NCBI RefSeq assembly: GCF_001679485.1 | Contig: NZ_LZOZ01000012.1 | Span: forward strand, 69,939-115,785 | Direction of reading: 5' to 3' | Length of the DNA stretch: 45,847 nt | DNA from: Haemophilus sp. CCUG 60358 | GTDB lineage: Bacteria; Pseudomonadota; Gammaproteobacteria; Enterobacterales; Pasteurellaceae | The notes under the pieces: generated by a model | Told to the model about the DNA's origin: nothing | The model's input: the letters and a program-made list of their open reading frames with translations, nothing else | Databases searched by the model: none | Program-made: the position numbers and the translations under genes | In this document: positions 17,495 to 27,340 of the stretch, piece after piece | Layout of the letters: each line of letters opens with the position of its first letter | How positions within the stretch are numbered: position 1 is the stretch's first letter

Positions 17495-18556
17495 ATGAAA
17501 TATACAAAAACATTTCTCATATTGACCGCACTTTTTGGCGGTTTGCAAAGTAGTTTAACGTATGCTGATCACACAGAATCATCAAAGGAGCAAAAAATGA
17601 CAATGGAAAGTAAACAAGAACATCAAATTATTTATCTTGCTGGTGGTTGTTTTTGGGGACTAGAAGCTTATATGGAACGCATTCAAGGCGTGACCGATGC
17701 CGTTTCTGGCTATGCCAATGGAAAAGGCGATACCACTAACTACCAATTATTGCACGCGACAGATCATGCTGAAACCGTGAAAGTGACTTACGATCCAAAC
17801 AAAATTTCGCTAGATAAATTGTTGCAATATTATTTCCGTGTTATCGATCCAACCAGTATTAACAAGCAAGGCAATGATCGTGGCAGACAGTATCGCACCG
17901 GCATTTATTATCAAAATGAACAAGATAAAGCGGTTATTGAGGCAGCATTGAAAACCTTACAAAGCAAATATCAAGAACCGATTCAAATTGAAGTGGAACC
18001 GCTGAAAAATTATGTAGAGGCGGAAGAGTATCATCAGGATTATCTCAAGAAAAACCCGAATGGCTATTGTCATATCGACATCAAAAAAGCCGATGAGCCA
18101 TTAATTGATGATAAAAAATACCCCAAACCAAGTGATACAGAATTAAAGCAAAAATTGACCGCACTTCAATATGATGTGACGCAAGGCAAACATACAGAAC
18201 GTTCTTTTAGTAACGAATATTGGGATAATTTCGCGCCTGGTATTTATGTGGATATCACCACGGGAGAACCGTTATTTTCTTCCAAAGATAAGTTTGAATC
18301 CGGTTGTGGTTGGCCAAGTTTTACCAAACCGATTGCCGCTGAAGTGGCGGAGTATCAAAGAGATAATAGCTTTAATATGACTCGTGTTGAGGTGTTAAGT
18401 CGCAGTGGTCATGCCCATTTAGGCCATGTGTTTGATGATGGTCCGCGTGATAAAGGTGGTTTGCGTTATTGCATTAACAGCGCATCGATTAAGTTTATTC
18501 CATTAGATGAAATGGAAAAACAAGGCTATGGCGATTTGATTCCCTTTGTGAAATAA
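17495..18556 (+). CDS. msrAB: Periplasmic methionine sulfoxide reductase MsrAB fusion
   Basis: 353 residues. A signal peptide ends near SSLTYA. The MsrA domain (about 45-205) has the catalytic GCFWG (Cys52), and the MsrB domain (about 220-345) has the zinc-site CGWPSF region and catalytic RYCINSAS. It reduces both S- and R-methionine sulfoxide in oxidised envelope proteins, as MsrAB/PilB do in Haemophilus and Neisseria. The next gene, nine bases downstream, is a thioredoxin-like protein that can supply electrons. A translation start at an internal ATG (codons 35 or 37) would give a cytoplasmic form, but the signal peptide makes the first ATG preferred. Confidence 0.95.
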   Translation: MKYTKTFLILTALFGGLQSSLTYADHTESSKEQKMTMESKQEHQIIYLAGGCFWGLEAYMERIQGVTDAVSGYANGKGDTTNYQLLHATDHAETVKVTYDPNKISLDKLLQYYFRVIDPTSINKQGNDRGRQYRTGIYYQNEQDKAVIEAALKTLQSKYQEPIQIEVEPLKNYVEAEEYHQDYLKKNPNGYCHIDIKKADEPLIDDKKYPKPSDTELKQKLTALQYDVTQGKHTERSFSNEYWDNFAPGIYVDITTGEPLFSSKDKFESGCGWPSFTKPIAAEVAEYQRDNSFNMTRVEVLSRSGHAHLGHVFDDGPRDKGGLRYCINSASIKFIPLDEMEKQGYGDLIPFVK

Positions 18557-18565
18557 GAGGAAAAA

Positions 18566-19042
18566 ATGAAAAAAATATTGACCGTACTTTTATTGTTTTT
18601 GAGTCCATTGAGTTTTGCACAAGAGAAGGTGTCTTTGGCGGATATCCCCTTGAAGACGTTGGATAATCAAACCGTCTCTTTATCACAATATCAAGGCAAG
18701 CCACTGTATATCAAAATGTGGGCATCTTGGTGTCCAATTTGCTTAGCAGGCTTAGCGGAAATTGATGATCTTAGTGCAGAAAAAAATCTTGATTTTAATG
18801 TGATTACGATTACCTCACCTGGACAAAAGAACGAACAAAATAGCCCCAAATTTATCAATTGGTATAAAGGCTTGGACTATAAAAATATCACTGTATTATT
18901 GGATGAAAAGGGGGAAATTATTAAACGAGCCAATGTATTAGGCTATCCGTTTAATTTGCTGTTGGATAAGGATTTAAATCTTATCAAAGCACAGCCAGGT
19001 CATTTGAATTCAGATCAAATTAAACAATTTGTGAAGGAATAA
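18566..19042 (+). CDS. Periplasmic thioredoxin-like (TlpA/redoxin) partner of MsrAB
   Basis: 158 residues with an N-terminal signal peptide (LTVLLLFLSPLSFA) and a thioredoxin fold with active site WASWCPIC (Cys56, Cys59), then the cis-proline in GYPFN. It probably re-reduces MsrAB; in Neisseria the equivalent domain is fused to MsrAB. The gene starts nine bases after the msrAB stop with AGAGG before the ATG. In H. influenzae, as I recall, a ccdA-type membrane electron carrier is part of this operon; none is present here, and an IS element begins 17 bases after this stop. Confidence 0.88.
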   Translation: MKKILTVLLLFLSPLSFAQEKVSLADIPLKTLDNQTVSLSQYQGKPLYIKMWASWCPICLAGLAEIDDLSAEKNLDFNVITITSPGQKNEQNSPKFINWYKGLDYKNITVLLDEKGEIIKRANVLGYPFNLLLDKDLNLIKAQPGHLNSDQIKQFVKE

Positions 19043-19103
19043 AAAAAGTGCGGTCATTTGATCTGCACCCCAAAACCTGGACACCTAATTTGAGGTGCAG
19101 ATT

Positions 19104-19478
19104 ATGTCCTACTCTTATCAATTTCGTTTGAAAATTATCAAACTCGTCACTGAACAGAATTATGGTATCCGTGAGGTGGCTAAACTTCATAAAATTTCCC
19201 ATGCTCTCGTCATTTATTGGCTAAAAGCATTTCGAGAAAGAGGGCTTGATGGCATAAAATCGCCTTATACAAACCTTCAAACCCCGAAAATAGTGAAGCC
19301 AAAGATGAAAAAGAAAGACATTGAAATTCCAGAAACCACAGACTTTTCACCTAAAGCGTTTAAAAAGCTGCAGCGAGAGCTCGCCTTGGCTCGAGCGGAG
19401 ATTGCTTATCTAAAGGAGTTGGAGGCGCTCGACCGTCAAAAGCAGCGACAGAAAAAAGAAAAATTATTGAAAGATTGA
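19104..19478 (+). CDS. IS3-family transposase OrfA
   Basis: 124 residues from the ATG at 19104; a GTG three codons earlier is less likely. The N-terminal helix-turn-helix (YQFRLKIIKLVTEQNYGIREVAKLHKISHALVIYWLKAF) recognises the element ends, and a C-terminal leucine-zipper-like helix (LQRELALARAEIAYLKELEAL) drives multimerisation. It overlaps orfB in the -1 frame. A run of six A at 19452-19457 lies before the stop and is the likely slippage region for the OrfAB fusion transposase. Confidence 0.88.
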   Translation: MSYSYQFRLKIIKLVTEQNYGIREVAKLHKISHALVIYWLKAFRERGLDGIKSPYTNLQTPKIVKPKMKKKDIEIPETTDFSPKAFKKLQRELALARAEIAYLKELEALDRQKQRQKKEKLLKD

Positions 19479-20281
19479 AGCCAAACCACGCATTAAATGA
19501 TTTACTTCATGTGGCTAAAATGCCTCATTCAAGCTTTTACTATAAAGAGATTAAGCGAAATTATCACGAAGCTAAAGAAGCTATTTTATCGCTGTATAAA
19601 AAGAACAGAAAACGAGATGGTTATCGCCCCATGACGTTTAAATTACGCCAAATGGGTTTTAATTTGAATCATAAGACGGTGTTAAAGTTGATGAACGAGT
19701 TAGGTATTCATTCCATTTTACGCAAAAAAAGACATGGAAAACGTGGAAAAACATCGCATATTGCCCCGAATTTGCTGAATCGTGATTTTACAGCAACGGC
19801 ACTCAATCAAAAATGGGTAACAGATGTAACGGAATTTCATGTTGGGCAAGAAAAGCTTTATTTTTCACCGTTAATGGACTTGGCTAACCGAGAAATTATT
19901 GCCTATAACTTTTCAACACGCCCCAAATTTTCATTGGTGAAAAAGATGTTAGAACAAGGACTTAGTCGAATTAAACCGATAGAATGCCCGATTATTCATA
20001 GCGACCAAGGTGTATTGTATGGCACGGCGGAATGGGTGAAAATGTTGGAAGGTAAAGCGGTTCAAAGTATGAGCCGCCGAGGAAATTGCTACGATAATGC
20101 GGTGATTGAAAGCTTTTTTGCAATATTAAAATCAGAGTGCTTTTACTCACGGACTTATCATTCAATTGCTGAATTACAGGCTGAAATTGAAGAATATTTA
20201 GTGTATTACAACCAAAAACGAATTAAACTTGGTTTAAAAGGATTGAGCCCAGTGCAATACCGAGCTCAATATTTAAGTTAA
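19475..20281 (+). CDS. IS3-family transposase OrfB (DDE integrase domain)
   Basis: 268 residues counted from a TTG at 19475; in practice it is most likely made as a -1 frameshift fusion with OrfA, because the frame continues upstream through IIERLKPNHAL. It has an HTH_21-type N-terminus, then the rve catalytic core with the DDE residues visible in WVTDVTEF, HSDQG and NAVIESFFAILK. It ends with the family tail LGLKGLSPVQYRAQ. It appears complete and should be active for copy-out/paste-in transposition of the element. Confidence 0.88.
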   Translation: MKPNHALNDLLHVAKMPHSSFYYKEIKRNYHEAKEAILSLYKKNRKRDGYRPMTFKLRQMGFNLNHKTVLKLMNELGIHSILRKKRHGKRGKTSHIAPNLLNRDFTATALNQKWVTDVTEFHVGQEKLYFSPLMDLANREIIAYNFSTRPKFSLVKKMLEQGLSRIKPIECPIIHSDQGVLYGTAEWVKMLEGKAVQSMSRRGNCYDNAVIESFFAILKSECFYSRTYHSIAELQAEIEEYLVYYNQKRIKLGLKGLSPVQYRAQYLS

Positions 20282-20334
20282 CTAACCTGTCCAACTTTTG
20301 GGGGGCAGATCATATTTTTTATTTTATCGCTGCT

Positions 20335-21933
20335 ATGAATAAATTTGCTTTTCCCTTTCTTCTTACTCTTTTTTCATCAAATGTTTGGGCTGATGATATC
20401 ACCCAATCGCTCCAACAATCTAAACAGCAATTCTCTGAGCTACAGAGCCAAAATCAACAACGTTGGTTAGAACAACATCAATTCCAATCTACTTCTCAAG
20501 CGGTTGAAAATGGCGATTTCTCGCAAATTTGTTTAGATTATCAAGGTGTGAAATTTAAAGGAATAACGCTTATTGATCCAATGCCTTTTGCACCTAAATC
20601 GAGCGAATGTTTGAATGAAGCTCGTCTTAATCAGCTGAGCCAACAACTTACTCAAGCCTATGTGAGAAAAGGCTACATTCACAACCCTTTTCAGTTTGAA
20701 GACGATCAATCAGGCGTTTTAACCCTGCATGTATTTGAGGGCAAAATTGCTGCTATAGAAAGCGATAATAAGCGGTTTAATTTAAGCCAAATTTTGCCAA
20801 ATGCGATAGGTAAACCACTGAAAGTGCAAGATCTCGACCAAGCACTGGATCAAGCGAATCGCATCACGGGAAACAGCGTTTCTGTTGATGTTTTGCCAGC
20901 TAAAAATGGCGAAGTTAAACTGAAATTTACGAACGAACCAATTTCTCGTTTCAATGGTTCAATTGGATTGGATAATTACGCGTCAAGAACCTACGATCGT
21001 TGGCAGGTACGTTCCTCTGTTAGCATTAGCACCCCTTTTGGCTTATCAGATACGCTTTATCTAAGCGGTTCGCATACACTAAAATTTCGTCATCAATTTA
21101 GCCGCTCGGCATTGCTCTATTATTCCTTACCTTATGGTTATTGGACATTCAGTGGCTTTGTTTCTATTTCCCAATTTAAAACGCCGCTCTCACTTCAGAC
21201 ATTAAGCCTGCAACAAAAAGGGCAAACTCTCCAAACGGGATTAACCGCAGATTATGTTTTCCATCGTGGTTCTAACCATATTTCAACATTTTCAACGCAG
21301 ATCGAGAAAATTAACAGCAAAAACCGACTGGATGATGTGGTTTTAGATCTTCAAAGTCCTAAATTAACGAGCATTTCTATTGGGCTAAATCATTTGCAGC
21401 TGTTTGAAAATGCCACTTTTGTTACTGATTTCCGCTATGAACAGGGGCGAAATAAAGGTGAAAACCAGCCAGAAGATCGTTTTAGCCGTTGGAATTTTGA
21501 GCTGAAATTTAACCGCTATCAACCGATTGGTGAACAACTTTTTCGCCATTCTCATCAGCTCACAGCACAATATAGCCGCGATTATTTGCCTTCGATTAAA
21601 CAAGAAGATTTAACGGGACGAAATAGGGTGAGAGGCTTAAATGATTTGAGCTTATCGGCTGAGAAAAATATTGTTTTACACAACGATATTGCTTGGGTAA
21701 AAGCAACCGAATTCGGTACATTTTCGCCTTACGTTGGCATTGATTTTGGCGTACAAAAATCAACACAAGCGAATACTCAGCGAGAACAAGCCTTTGCTTA
21801 TTCTGTTGGGTTGAATTGGGAGCAGAAAGCCTTTCAAGCTAACCTTGAATGGGCAATGGGGCGATTGTTTTCGAAAACTGATGGTGTCAAACAAGAGCGA
21901 TTAGTGTTGGGAAGCATCAGCTATAAATTCTAA
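20335..21933 (+). CDS. Two-partner secretion transporter TpsB (FhaC/ShlB family)
   Basis: 532 residues, exported (signal peptide ending NVWA). After a polar helical plug region, two POTRA domains (about 60-205) precede a 16-strand outer-membrane beta-barrel, with the conserved L6 motif as TGRNRVRGLNDL and a C-terminal aromatic end (SISYKF). It secretes the TpsA protein encoded 135 bases downstream by recognising its TPS domain. There is no Shine-Dalgarno sequence before the ATG and the IS ends 22 bases upstream, so the native promoter has probably been displaced. Transcription may depend on the IS or on read-through. Confidence 0.93.
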   Translation: MNKFAFPFLLTLFSSNVWADDITQSLQQSKQQFSELQSQNQQRWLEQHQFQSTSQAVENGDFSQICLDYQGVKFKGITLIDPMPFAPKSSECLNEARLNQLSQQLTQAYVRKGYIHNPFQFEDDQSGVLTLHVFEGKIAAIESDNKRFNLSQILPNAIGKPLKVQDLDQALDQANRITGNSVSVDVLPAKNGEVKLKFTNEPISRFNGSIGLDNYASRTYDRWQVRSSVSISTPFGLSDTLYLSGSHTLKFRHQFSRSALLYYSLPYGYWTFSGFVSISQFKTPLSLQTLSLQQKGQTLQTGLTADYVFHRGSNHISTFSTQIEKINSKNRLDDVVLDLQSPKLTSISIGLNHLQLFENATFVTDFRYEQGRNKGENQPEDRFSRWNFELKFNRYQPIGEQLFRHSHQLTAQYSRDYLPSIKQEDLTGRNRVRGLNDLSLSAEKNIVLHNDIAWVKATEFGTFSPYVGIDFGVQKSTQANTQREQAFAYSVGLNWEQKAFQANLEWAMGRLFSKTDGVKQERLVLGSISYKF

Positions 21934-21983
21934 GCTTATTACACTAATGCACACTTGATTTTTTACTCAATAAATTATTTTTT

Positions 21984-21999
21984 TGTGAAGCAGATCACA
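21984..21999 (+). promoter_or_regulatory. CRP-binding site between tpsB and tpsA
   Basis: TGTGA-AGCAGA-TCACA is a perfect core match. It lies 94 bases upstream of the tpsA ATG in the 159-base gap; a possible -10 TAATAC at 22044-22049 would place the CRP centre near -64. This implies that tpsA has its own CRP-dependent promoter rather than relying only on tpsB transcription. Confidence 0.7.
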
Positions 22000-22092
22000 T
22001 TTTTACTCCATAAATAACTGGTCTAACCTATCCATTTTTGCTTTAATACGAGCATTTCTTATTTAGTTATGTTCCATTTTACGAGGTACAAA

Positions 22093-25000
22093 ATGTCTAA
22101 AACTTACTCTTTAAGCAAAATTTCGCTCGCCATTGCATTCAGCATTGCGGGGCAATCTGCTTTTGCAGAAATCAGTGCGGCAGATGCCAATACACAAATT
22201 AGCAAAAAACAAGGCATTGAAATTATCAATATCGCCAATCCAAGTGCCGCAGGGTTATCGCATAACCGATATGATAAGTTTAACGTAGATAAATCTGGTG
22301 CGGTGCTAAACAATGCTCGTCAAAATGGCAAATCTCAACTCGCAGGCGATCTGAACGCCAACCCAAATCTCAAAACCCAATCCGCAAAAGTGATTCTGAA
22401 CGAAGTCGTTAGTCGCAATCCTTCTAAAATTGCTGGTCAGCAAGAAATCTTTGGTGAAAAAGCCGATTATGTGTTAGCTAACCCGAACGGCATTAGCGTG
22501 GAAGGAGGCGGTTTTATTAATACGCCTCGTGCTTCGCTTGTGGTAGGTAAACCGCAAGTCGCAGAAGGTAAACTTAAAGGCTATGATGCAACAGGCGATA
22601 AAGCGTTAAGCACCAGCGGCAAAATTACCAGTTCTGGTGACATTGATTTAATCGCCCCGCAAGTGACCGTTGGCGGTCAAATTACCACCAGCGAAGGGGT
22701 GAATGTGATTACGGGCAAAAATAAAATTGCACGTGAAGACAATGGCACGCTTAAAATTACAACTACAGAGCGTAAAGGTCAAGTGCTGGATGGCAAAGTT
22801 GTGGGTAGTATTCAAGCGGGTAGAATTCGTATTCATTCAACTGATGATCGTGCGACTATCACCGCTCAATCGGCTAATTTACAAGCAAAAGAAGTGGATA
22901 TTACCGCAGGCAATGCAAACTTAAACGGTAGAATTAGTCGTCATACAGATAGAGGTAAAGCAAAAGTTACACATCAAAATGGCGTACAGTCTCGTGATCA
23001 TCAAAGTGGCTCAAGTGAAAGCTACCAAGCAACCCGTGTGCAAACCGATCAATTTAACGTGAATGTCGGTGGTAAATTGAACATTTCAGGAGCAGATATT
23101 CAAGCCAAAAATAGCAATATTCGCGGTGGCAATGTACATTTAGGGGCAGAAAAAAACGTAAATTTACGTGAACACAGCAAAAACCAAAGCAAAGGCAGTT
23201 GGTATCGCAATGAACAAGAGAGCAATCGTGTTGAAACCATACACCGCACTACGATTGCAGGCGATAGTGTAAATATTGAAGCAACCAAAGGCAAAGTGAC
23301 CACAGAAGGTGCAAAAGTTTCCGCAAAAACGACCGCTATTTATGGCGAACAAGGCGTGAATTTACGTGGTGCAAAAGCCACTACCACTCAAACGGCTCGT
23401 GCTGAATTTAAAAATGAAACTGCACGTTTAAAAACAGGTTTAAGCAGCCAAGATAGTAGCGTGCAGCACTACACTGCGACAGAATTAACGACCGAACAAG
23501 ATCTTATTTTAGGCGGTAAAGGCGATGTGCATTTAACAGGCGTAGTGGCAAATGTGGATGGTGCATTATTGGCAAAAAATATCGGTTCGCTTTCATTCGG
23601 CTCAGAAAGATCTAGCGAAAGTTATAACCTCAGCGATGATATGCGTTTCTGGGGTGGTTTAGCAGGCTCTAAAACCGTTGGTACAGGCAGAAGTGCGGAA
23701 ACTGTTCACGGGGCTGATTTTACCGTGAAAGGCGATGCGACTTTAGATGCAAGCCGTGGCGTGCATATTTCAGGCAGCCGTGTCGTAACGGGTGGTAATG
23801 GCGTAGTAAAAGGCAATGCAGGTGCATTAGTTATTGATAGCACTCAAGCGAAAACCACTGCAGTTGATTACGCTCGTCAAGGTACAATTTTTGATATTAC
23901 CAAGGCTCGCCAAAGTAGCTATACACATACCTCTACTGCAAAAGGTTCAACCTTAAAATCAGCATCGAATCTCCAACTCTCTACCAACAAAAACGTGAGC
24001 ATTGTGGGCTCAACCGTGCAATCCGCAGGGTTGCTCGATATTGCAGCAAAAAGTGGTATTGAAGTGAAAGGTGCAGCTAACCACGTTCGTACGGAATCAA
24101 GTAAGGCTGGTTTTAGTTTCGCGGGCAGTTTCGACAGCCTCAAAACATCATTCCAACACGGGCATTTAACCGCAAATCTCAACCTTGATAATAACAAAGG
24201 TAAGCCAAGCGTGGATGCAGATGTTGAAATCAGCAAAGAGAAAAAAGCAGATGCTATAAATGCAGAAGGTAAATTCCACTTGGGCTTGAACGTTTACAAT
24301 AACAGCCAAAATAGTCACACGACAACGCATACAGGTTCAAGCGTAAAAGGTAACGATGTAGCATTGAATGCAAAAACTGTGACTGTTTCAGGCAGTGAAG
24401 TAGCGGCAACTCACGGCAATTTAGTCATTAACGCAGATAAAATCACGACACAAGCGGCTCAAAATCAAAGCATTAACAACAGCGTGAAAAACGAAGTAAA
24501 TGTTGGTTTGAGCGGCACCGTAACCGAGAACAAATTAAGTGCCACTTTAGGGGTTGGCGTAGCTCATTCCTTGAATTCAAGCGTGGAAAACAAAGCCCAA
24601 GTAAGCAAACTTTCAGCGGCAAATGATGTAAAACTTAATGCAAATCGCATTGAGCATCAAGGCAGCCAAGTGCAAGCAGGAGGAAATATTCAAGAAAATG
24701 CGAAAGAGGTACTCCACACTACTGCGAAAAACAGTATAAATAGCTTTGGCAATAATGTGAGTGTTGATCTCACGGTGTCTGCGAGCATTGATAAATCCAA
24801 AGCTTTCAGCGTGGAAGCGGAACTTGCTGCAAAAGGTGGACGTGAAACCGTATCAAGCACAACGCATACCGCAACGCAGTTACAAGCGGGCAAAAATATC
24901 AGCGTAAATGCAAACCACATTCAAGATAATGCGACCCAATACAAGGCAGGAGAAACGGCACAATTTAATTCAAACAGCCATCAACTTGTAGCAGTTGCAA

Positions 25001-26466
25001 ATCGTGTTGAGAAAAACAGCCTTTCAGCTGGGGCGAGTTTAGGCGTTTCAGCCGATACTACCGACTTCCAACGCTTTAACGTTGCAGCAAAAGTAGGAGC
25101 AAATTACAACCAATCTGCTAGCCAAGAAAGCAATGCTGTGCAAGGCTCAATTAATGCGAAAAACGTGAACATTCACACAGGCAAATTAAATAGCCAAGCA
25201 AATATTAACGCAAGTGAAAATGTGAATATTCAAGCTCAAAGTGCTCAATTCAGCCAAGCAACAAGCAGTAAAACCCAATCAGGTGGTGGTTTTGAAGCGA
25301 AAGTAGGTGTTGGTGCAATGGTTGTGCCATCAGCAGGTGCAGCAGTTCCATCTATTGATTTAAGCCTTTCTGCAAATGGTAAAAACGGCAACCAAAGCCA
25401 AGCGGTGATGAACACCATTGCGGGTAAAAACGTAAATGTGCAAACACAAGGCGTATTGAACTTGCAAGGCACAAACGTGCAAGCGGTTGAAAATGCTCAA
25501 CTTTCTGGCAAACGTGTGAACATTACAGCCGGCAATAATCACGTTCAAAATGTGGCAGCCTCTGTGGCAACAGGCGTGAATATTGGAGCTAAAGTAGCAA
25601 ATGCAGGCTTTAATGCAAATGTAGGCGTAAACACCGAAAACAGCCAAACGCACACAGGCGTGGCAGTAAACGGTAAAAATGTGAGCATTCAAGCTCAAAA
25701 CGGAGTGAATTTAAAAGGCGTAAACTCAACCTCTGAACAGCTCAATCTTAATGCAGGCAAAGGCAATTTAGCCTTAACGGCAGCAACAGATAGCGTGAAC
25801 AAAACTGATGTTTCAGTAGGCTTAAAACTAGGCGGTGGTGTGGCTGAACAAAAATGGACTCCGTCTTCAGGTAGCGGTCATCTTGCTGTGAATGTGGTGC
25901 GTAATGAAACACATACCGAAACCACTCTCAACACCGATACAGCTAAAATCAATGCTGGTGGTGATGCGAAATTTATCGGTGGCTCTGTCAATGCTAACCA
26001 CGCAAGCGGTACGATTTCAGGTGATTCTCACAGTGAGCAATTAGCCAATAAAGTCAATGAAGTAAGTGTAAGCCTTGCTGCGAATGGTAGTGGTAAACTT
26101 GCTGTACCAACTACAGATAAGTGGGCAGAAGCAGCAAAAAATGACTGGAATAACGGTTCTATTGCAGGTGTGAAAGCGGATGCAAAATTAGAGGTTAACG
26201 CCAAACATCAGCAAACAGCAACTAATGCTGGCGTGAATGCAACACAGGATACAGTTGTAGTCAAAGGTGTAAAATCTCGTACTGAGATGAAAAATCATCG
26301 TAGTCGCCAAATACATTTTAAAGCGGAAGCTACTACAGCGATAAAAAAACAAGTTGAAGCAAAAATTCCTGAAAAAGTAAGACAGGTAGTAAAACCAATA
26401 CGTGCAGTAAATTTACAACTTATTAAAAATAATAAAGTAAATTATAAAGTACGTGTAAGACACTAA
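22093..26466 (+). CDS. Filamentous-haemagglutinin-type exoprotein TpsA
   Basis: 1457 residues from the ATG at 22093 (MSKTYSLSKI), chosen because GAGG lies about eight bases before it; an ATG at 22069 lacks this. A signal peptide ends GQSAFA. The TPS secretion domain shows NPNL (90-93), ILNEVVSRNPS, NPNG (130-133) and FINTPRASLVVGKP. The rest is a long beta-helix of haemagglutinin-type repeats rich in GKNVNI, GGNIQ and VNAKHI-like units. There is no VENN motif, no pretoxin domain and no adjacent immunity gene, so it is not a standard CDI toxin; an adhesin or truncated effector is more likely. The last 60 residues are unusually basic and unlike the repeats. The stop lies only 42 bases before an IS. 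Confidence 0.9.
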   Translation: MSKTYSLSKISLAIAFSIAGQSAFAEISAADANTQISKKQGIEIINIANPSAAGLSHNRYDKFNVDKSGAVLNNARQNGKSQLAGDLNANPNLKTQSAKVILNEVVSRNPSKIAGQQEIFGEKADYVLANPNGISVEGGGFINTPRASLVVGKPQVAEGKLKGYDATGDKALSTSGKITSSGDIDLIAPQVTVGGQITTSEGVNVITGKNKIAREDNGTLKITTTERKGQVLDGKVVGSIQAGRIRIHSTDDRATITAQSANLQAKEVDITAGNANLNGRISRHTDRGKAKVTHQNGVQSRDHQSGSSESYQATRVQTDQFNVNVGGKLNISGADIQAKNSNIRGGNVHLGAEKNVNLREHSKNQSKGSWYRNEQESNRVETIHRTTIAGDSVNIEATKGKVTTEGAKVSAKTTAIYGEQGVNLRGAKATTTQTARAEFKNETARLKTGLSSQDSSVQHYTATELTTEQDLILGGKGDVHLTGVVANVDGALLAKNIGSLSFGSERSSESYNLSDDMRFWGGLAGSKTVGTGRSAETVHGADFTVKGDATLDASRGVHISGSRVVTGGNGVVKGNAGALVIDSTQAKTTAVDYARQGTIFDITKARQSSYTHTSTAKGSTLKSASNLQLSTNKNVSIVGSTVQSAGLLDIAAKSGIEVKGAANHVRTESSKAGFSFAGSFDSLKTSFQHGHLTANLNLDNNKGKPSVDADVEISKEKKADAINAEGKFHLGLNVYNNSQNSHTTTHTGSSVKGNDVALNAKTVTVSGSEVAATHGNLVINADKITTQAAQNQSINNSVKNEVNVGLSGTVTENKLSATLGVGVAHSLNSSVENKAQVSKLSAANDVKLNANRIEHQGSQVQAGGNIQENAKEVLHTTAKNSINSFGNNVSVDLTVSASIDKSKAFSVEAELAAKGGRETVSSTTHTATQLQAGKNISVNANHIQDNATQYKAGETAQFNSNSHQLVAVANRVEKNSLSAGASLGVSADTTDFQRFNVAAKVGANYNQSASQESNAVQGSINAKNVNIHTGKLNSQANINASENVNIQAQSAQFSQATSSKTQSGGGFEAKVGVGAMVVPSAGAAVPSIDLSLSANGKNGNQSQAVMNTIAGKNVNVQTQGVLNLQGTNVQAVENAQLSGKRVNITAGNNHVQNVAASVATGVNIGAKVANAGFNANVGVNTENSQTHTGVAVNGKNVSIQAQNGVNLKGVNSTSEQLNLNAGKGNLALTAATDSVNKTDVSVGLKLGGGVAEQKWTPSSGSGHLAVNVVRNETHTETTLNTDTAKINAGGDAKFIGGSVNANHASGTISGDSHSEQLANKVNEVSVSLAANGSGKLAVPTTDKWAEAAKNDWNNGSIAGVKADAKLEVNAKHQQTATNAGVNATQDTVVVKGVKSRTEMKNHRSRQIHFKAEATTAIKKQVEAKIPEKVRQVVKPIRAVNLQLIKNNKVNYKVRVRH

Positions 26467-26534
26467 AACCCATCAAGCAGTCAATTTTTTGCAAATTTTT
26501 CACGGAATTGATCTGACCCCAAAAAGTTAGACTG

Positions 26535-27314
26535 TTATTTAAAGGATTGTTTTCGATATTGTATCGGACTCAGTCCTTTTAATTTTAGTTGAATCCGTCG
26601 ATGATTATAGTAATCCAAATAATCTCTGACGGCATCAACTATCTCCTCTCTACTGTTAAATTCCCGACCATAAAAGCATTCCGTTTTTAATCGCCCAAAG
26701 AAACTTTCCATTGCGGCGTTGTCCAAGCAATTCCCTTTTCTCGACATACTTTGAATGATGCCATGTTCAGCCAAGATTCGACGATAAGCTACCATTTGAT
26801 ATTGCCATCCCTGGTCTGAATGTAAAATGACACCACAAGCTTTATTTAATCCTTTGACGGCTTGCATTAACATGTCCTCTACTTGCACCCAGTTTGGGGA
26901 ATAGCTGAGATTATAGGAGACTATCTCATTGTTAAATAAGTCTAAAATTGGGGATAAATAGACTTTACTTCCATCTTTCGCCTTAAACTCGGTGATATCG
27001 GTCACCCATTTTTGTTTCGGAGCCGTTGCACTAAAATCGCGTTCAAGATGATTCGGTGCAATCACCCCTATCGTGCCTCGATAGGTGGTAAATTTCTTGC
27101 TTTTTCTTGACCGCACTTGAAGCCCAAGTACCTGCATTAAACGTTGGACTTTTTTATGATTTACGCCTGGCAAACAGGCATGAACACGTCGATAGCCATA
27201 ATCAGGATGTTTCGCTTTAATGTCTTTAATGGCGGCTTTAAGTACCTTGTCTTTATCTGGCTTAACTTGAAGTTGGGAAAAGAACGTACTACGCGCTAAA
27301 CGTGCGAAACTCAA
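26535..27314 (-). CDS. IS3-family transposase OrfB (copy B)
   Basis: 259 residues as a stand-alone frame (start at 27314), probably made as a -1 frameshift fusion with OrfA since its frame continues upstream of that codon (RLRTHYPLTWLLSFARLA). DDE residues are visible in WVTDITEF, HSDQGWQY and NAAMESFFGRLK. It ends LKLKGLSPIQYRKQSFK, the tail that also survives in the remnant at 1-263. It appears intact. Confidence 0.88.
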   Translation of the reverse strand: MSFARLARSTFFSQLQVKPDKDKVLKAAIKDIKAKHPDYGYRRVHACLPGVNHKKVQRLMQVLGLQVRSRKSKKFTTYRGTIGVIAPNHLERDFSATAPKQKWVTDITEFKAKDGSKVYLSPILDLFNNEIVSYNLSYSPNWVQVEDMLMQAVKGLNKACGVILHSDQGWQYQMVAYRRILAEHGIIQSMSRKGNCLDNAAMESFFGRLKTECFYGREFNSREEIVDAVRDYLDYYNHRRIQLKLKGLSPIQYRKQSFK

Positions 27315-27340
27315 TAGCCATGTTAAGGGATAATGCGTTC

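Larger units (their letters stand above)
19059..20312 (+). mobile_element. IS3-family insertion sequence (IS150-like), copy A
   Basis: About 1254 bases. The left end reads TGATCTGCACCCCAAAA and the right end is the inverted form (complement TGATCTGCCCCCCAAAA). It holds orfA and an overlapping orfB. I could not identify a convincing target duplication. It is intact by eye and sits between the thioredoxin gene and the TpsB gene, only 22 bases before the TpsB ATG. Confidence 0.85.

Noticed and set aside
22093..26466. Contact-dependent inhibition (CdiA) toxin
   Set aside because: No VENN motif, no recognisable toxin domain and no immunity gene follow; the protein is also short for CdiA.
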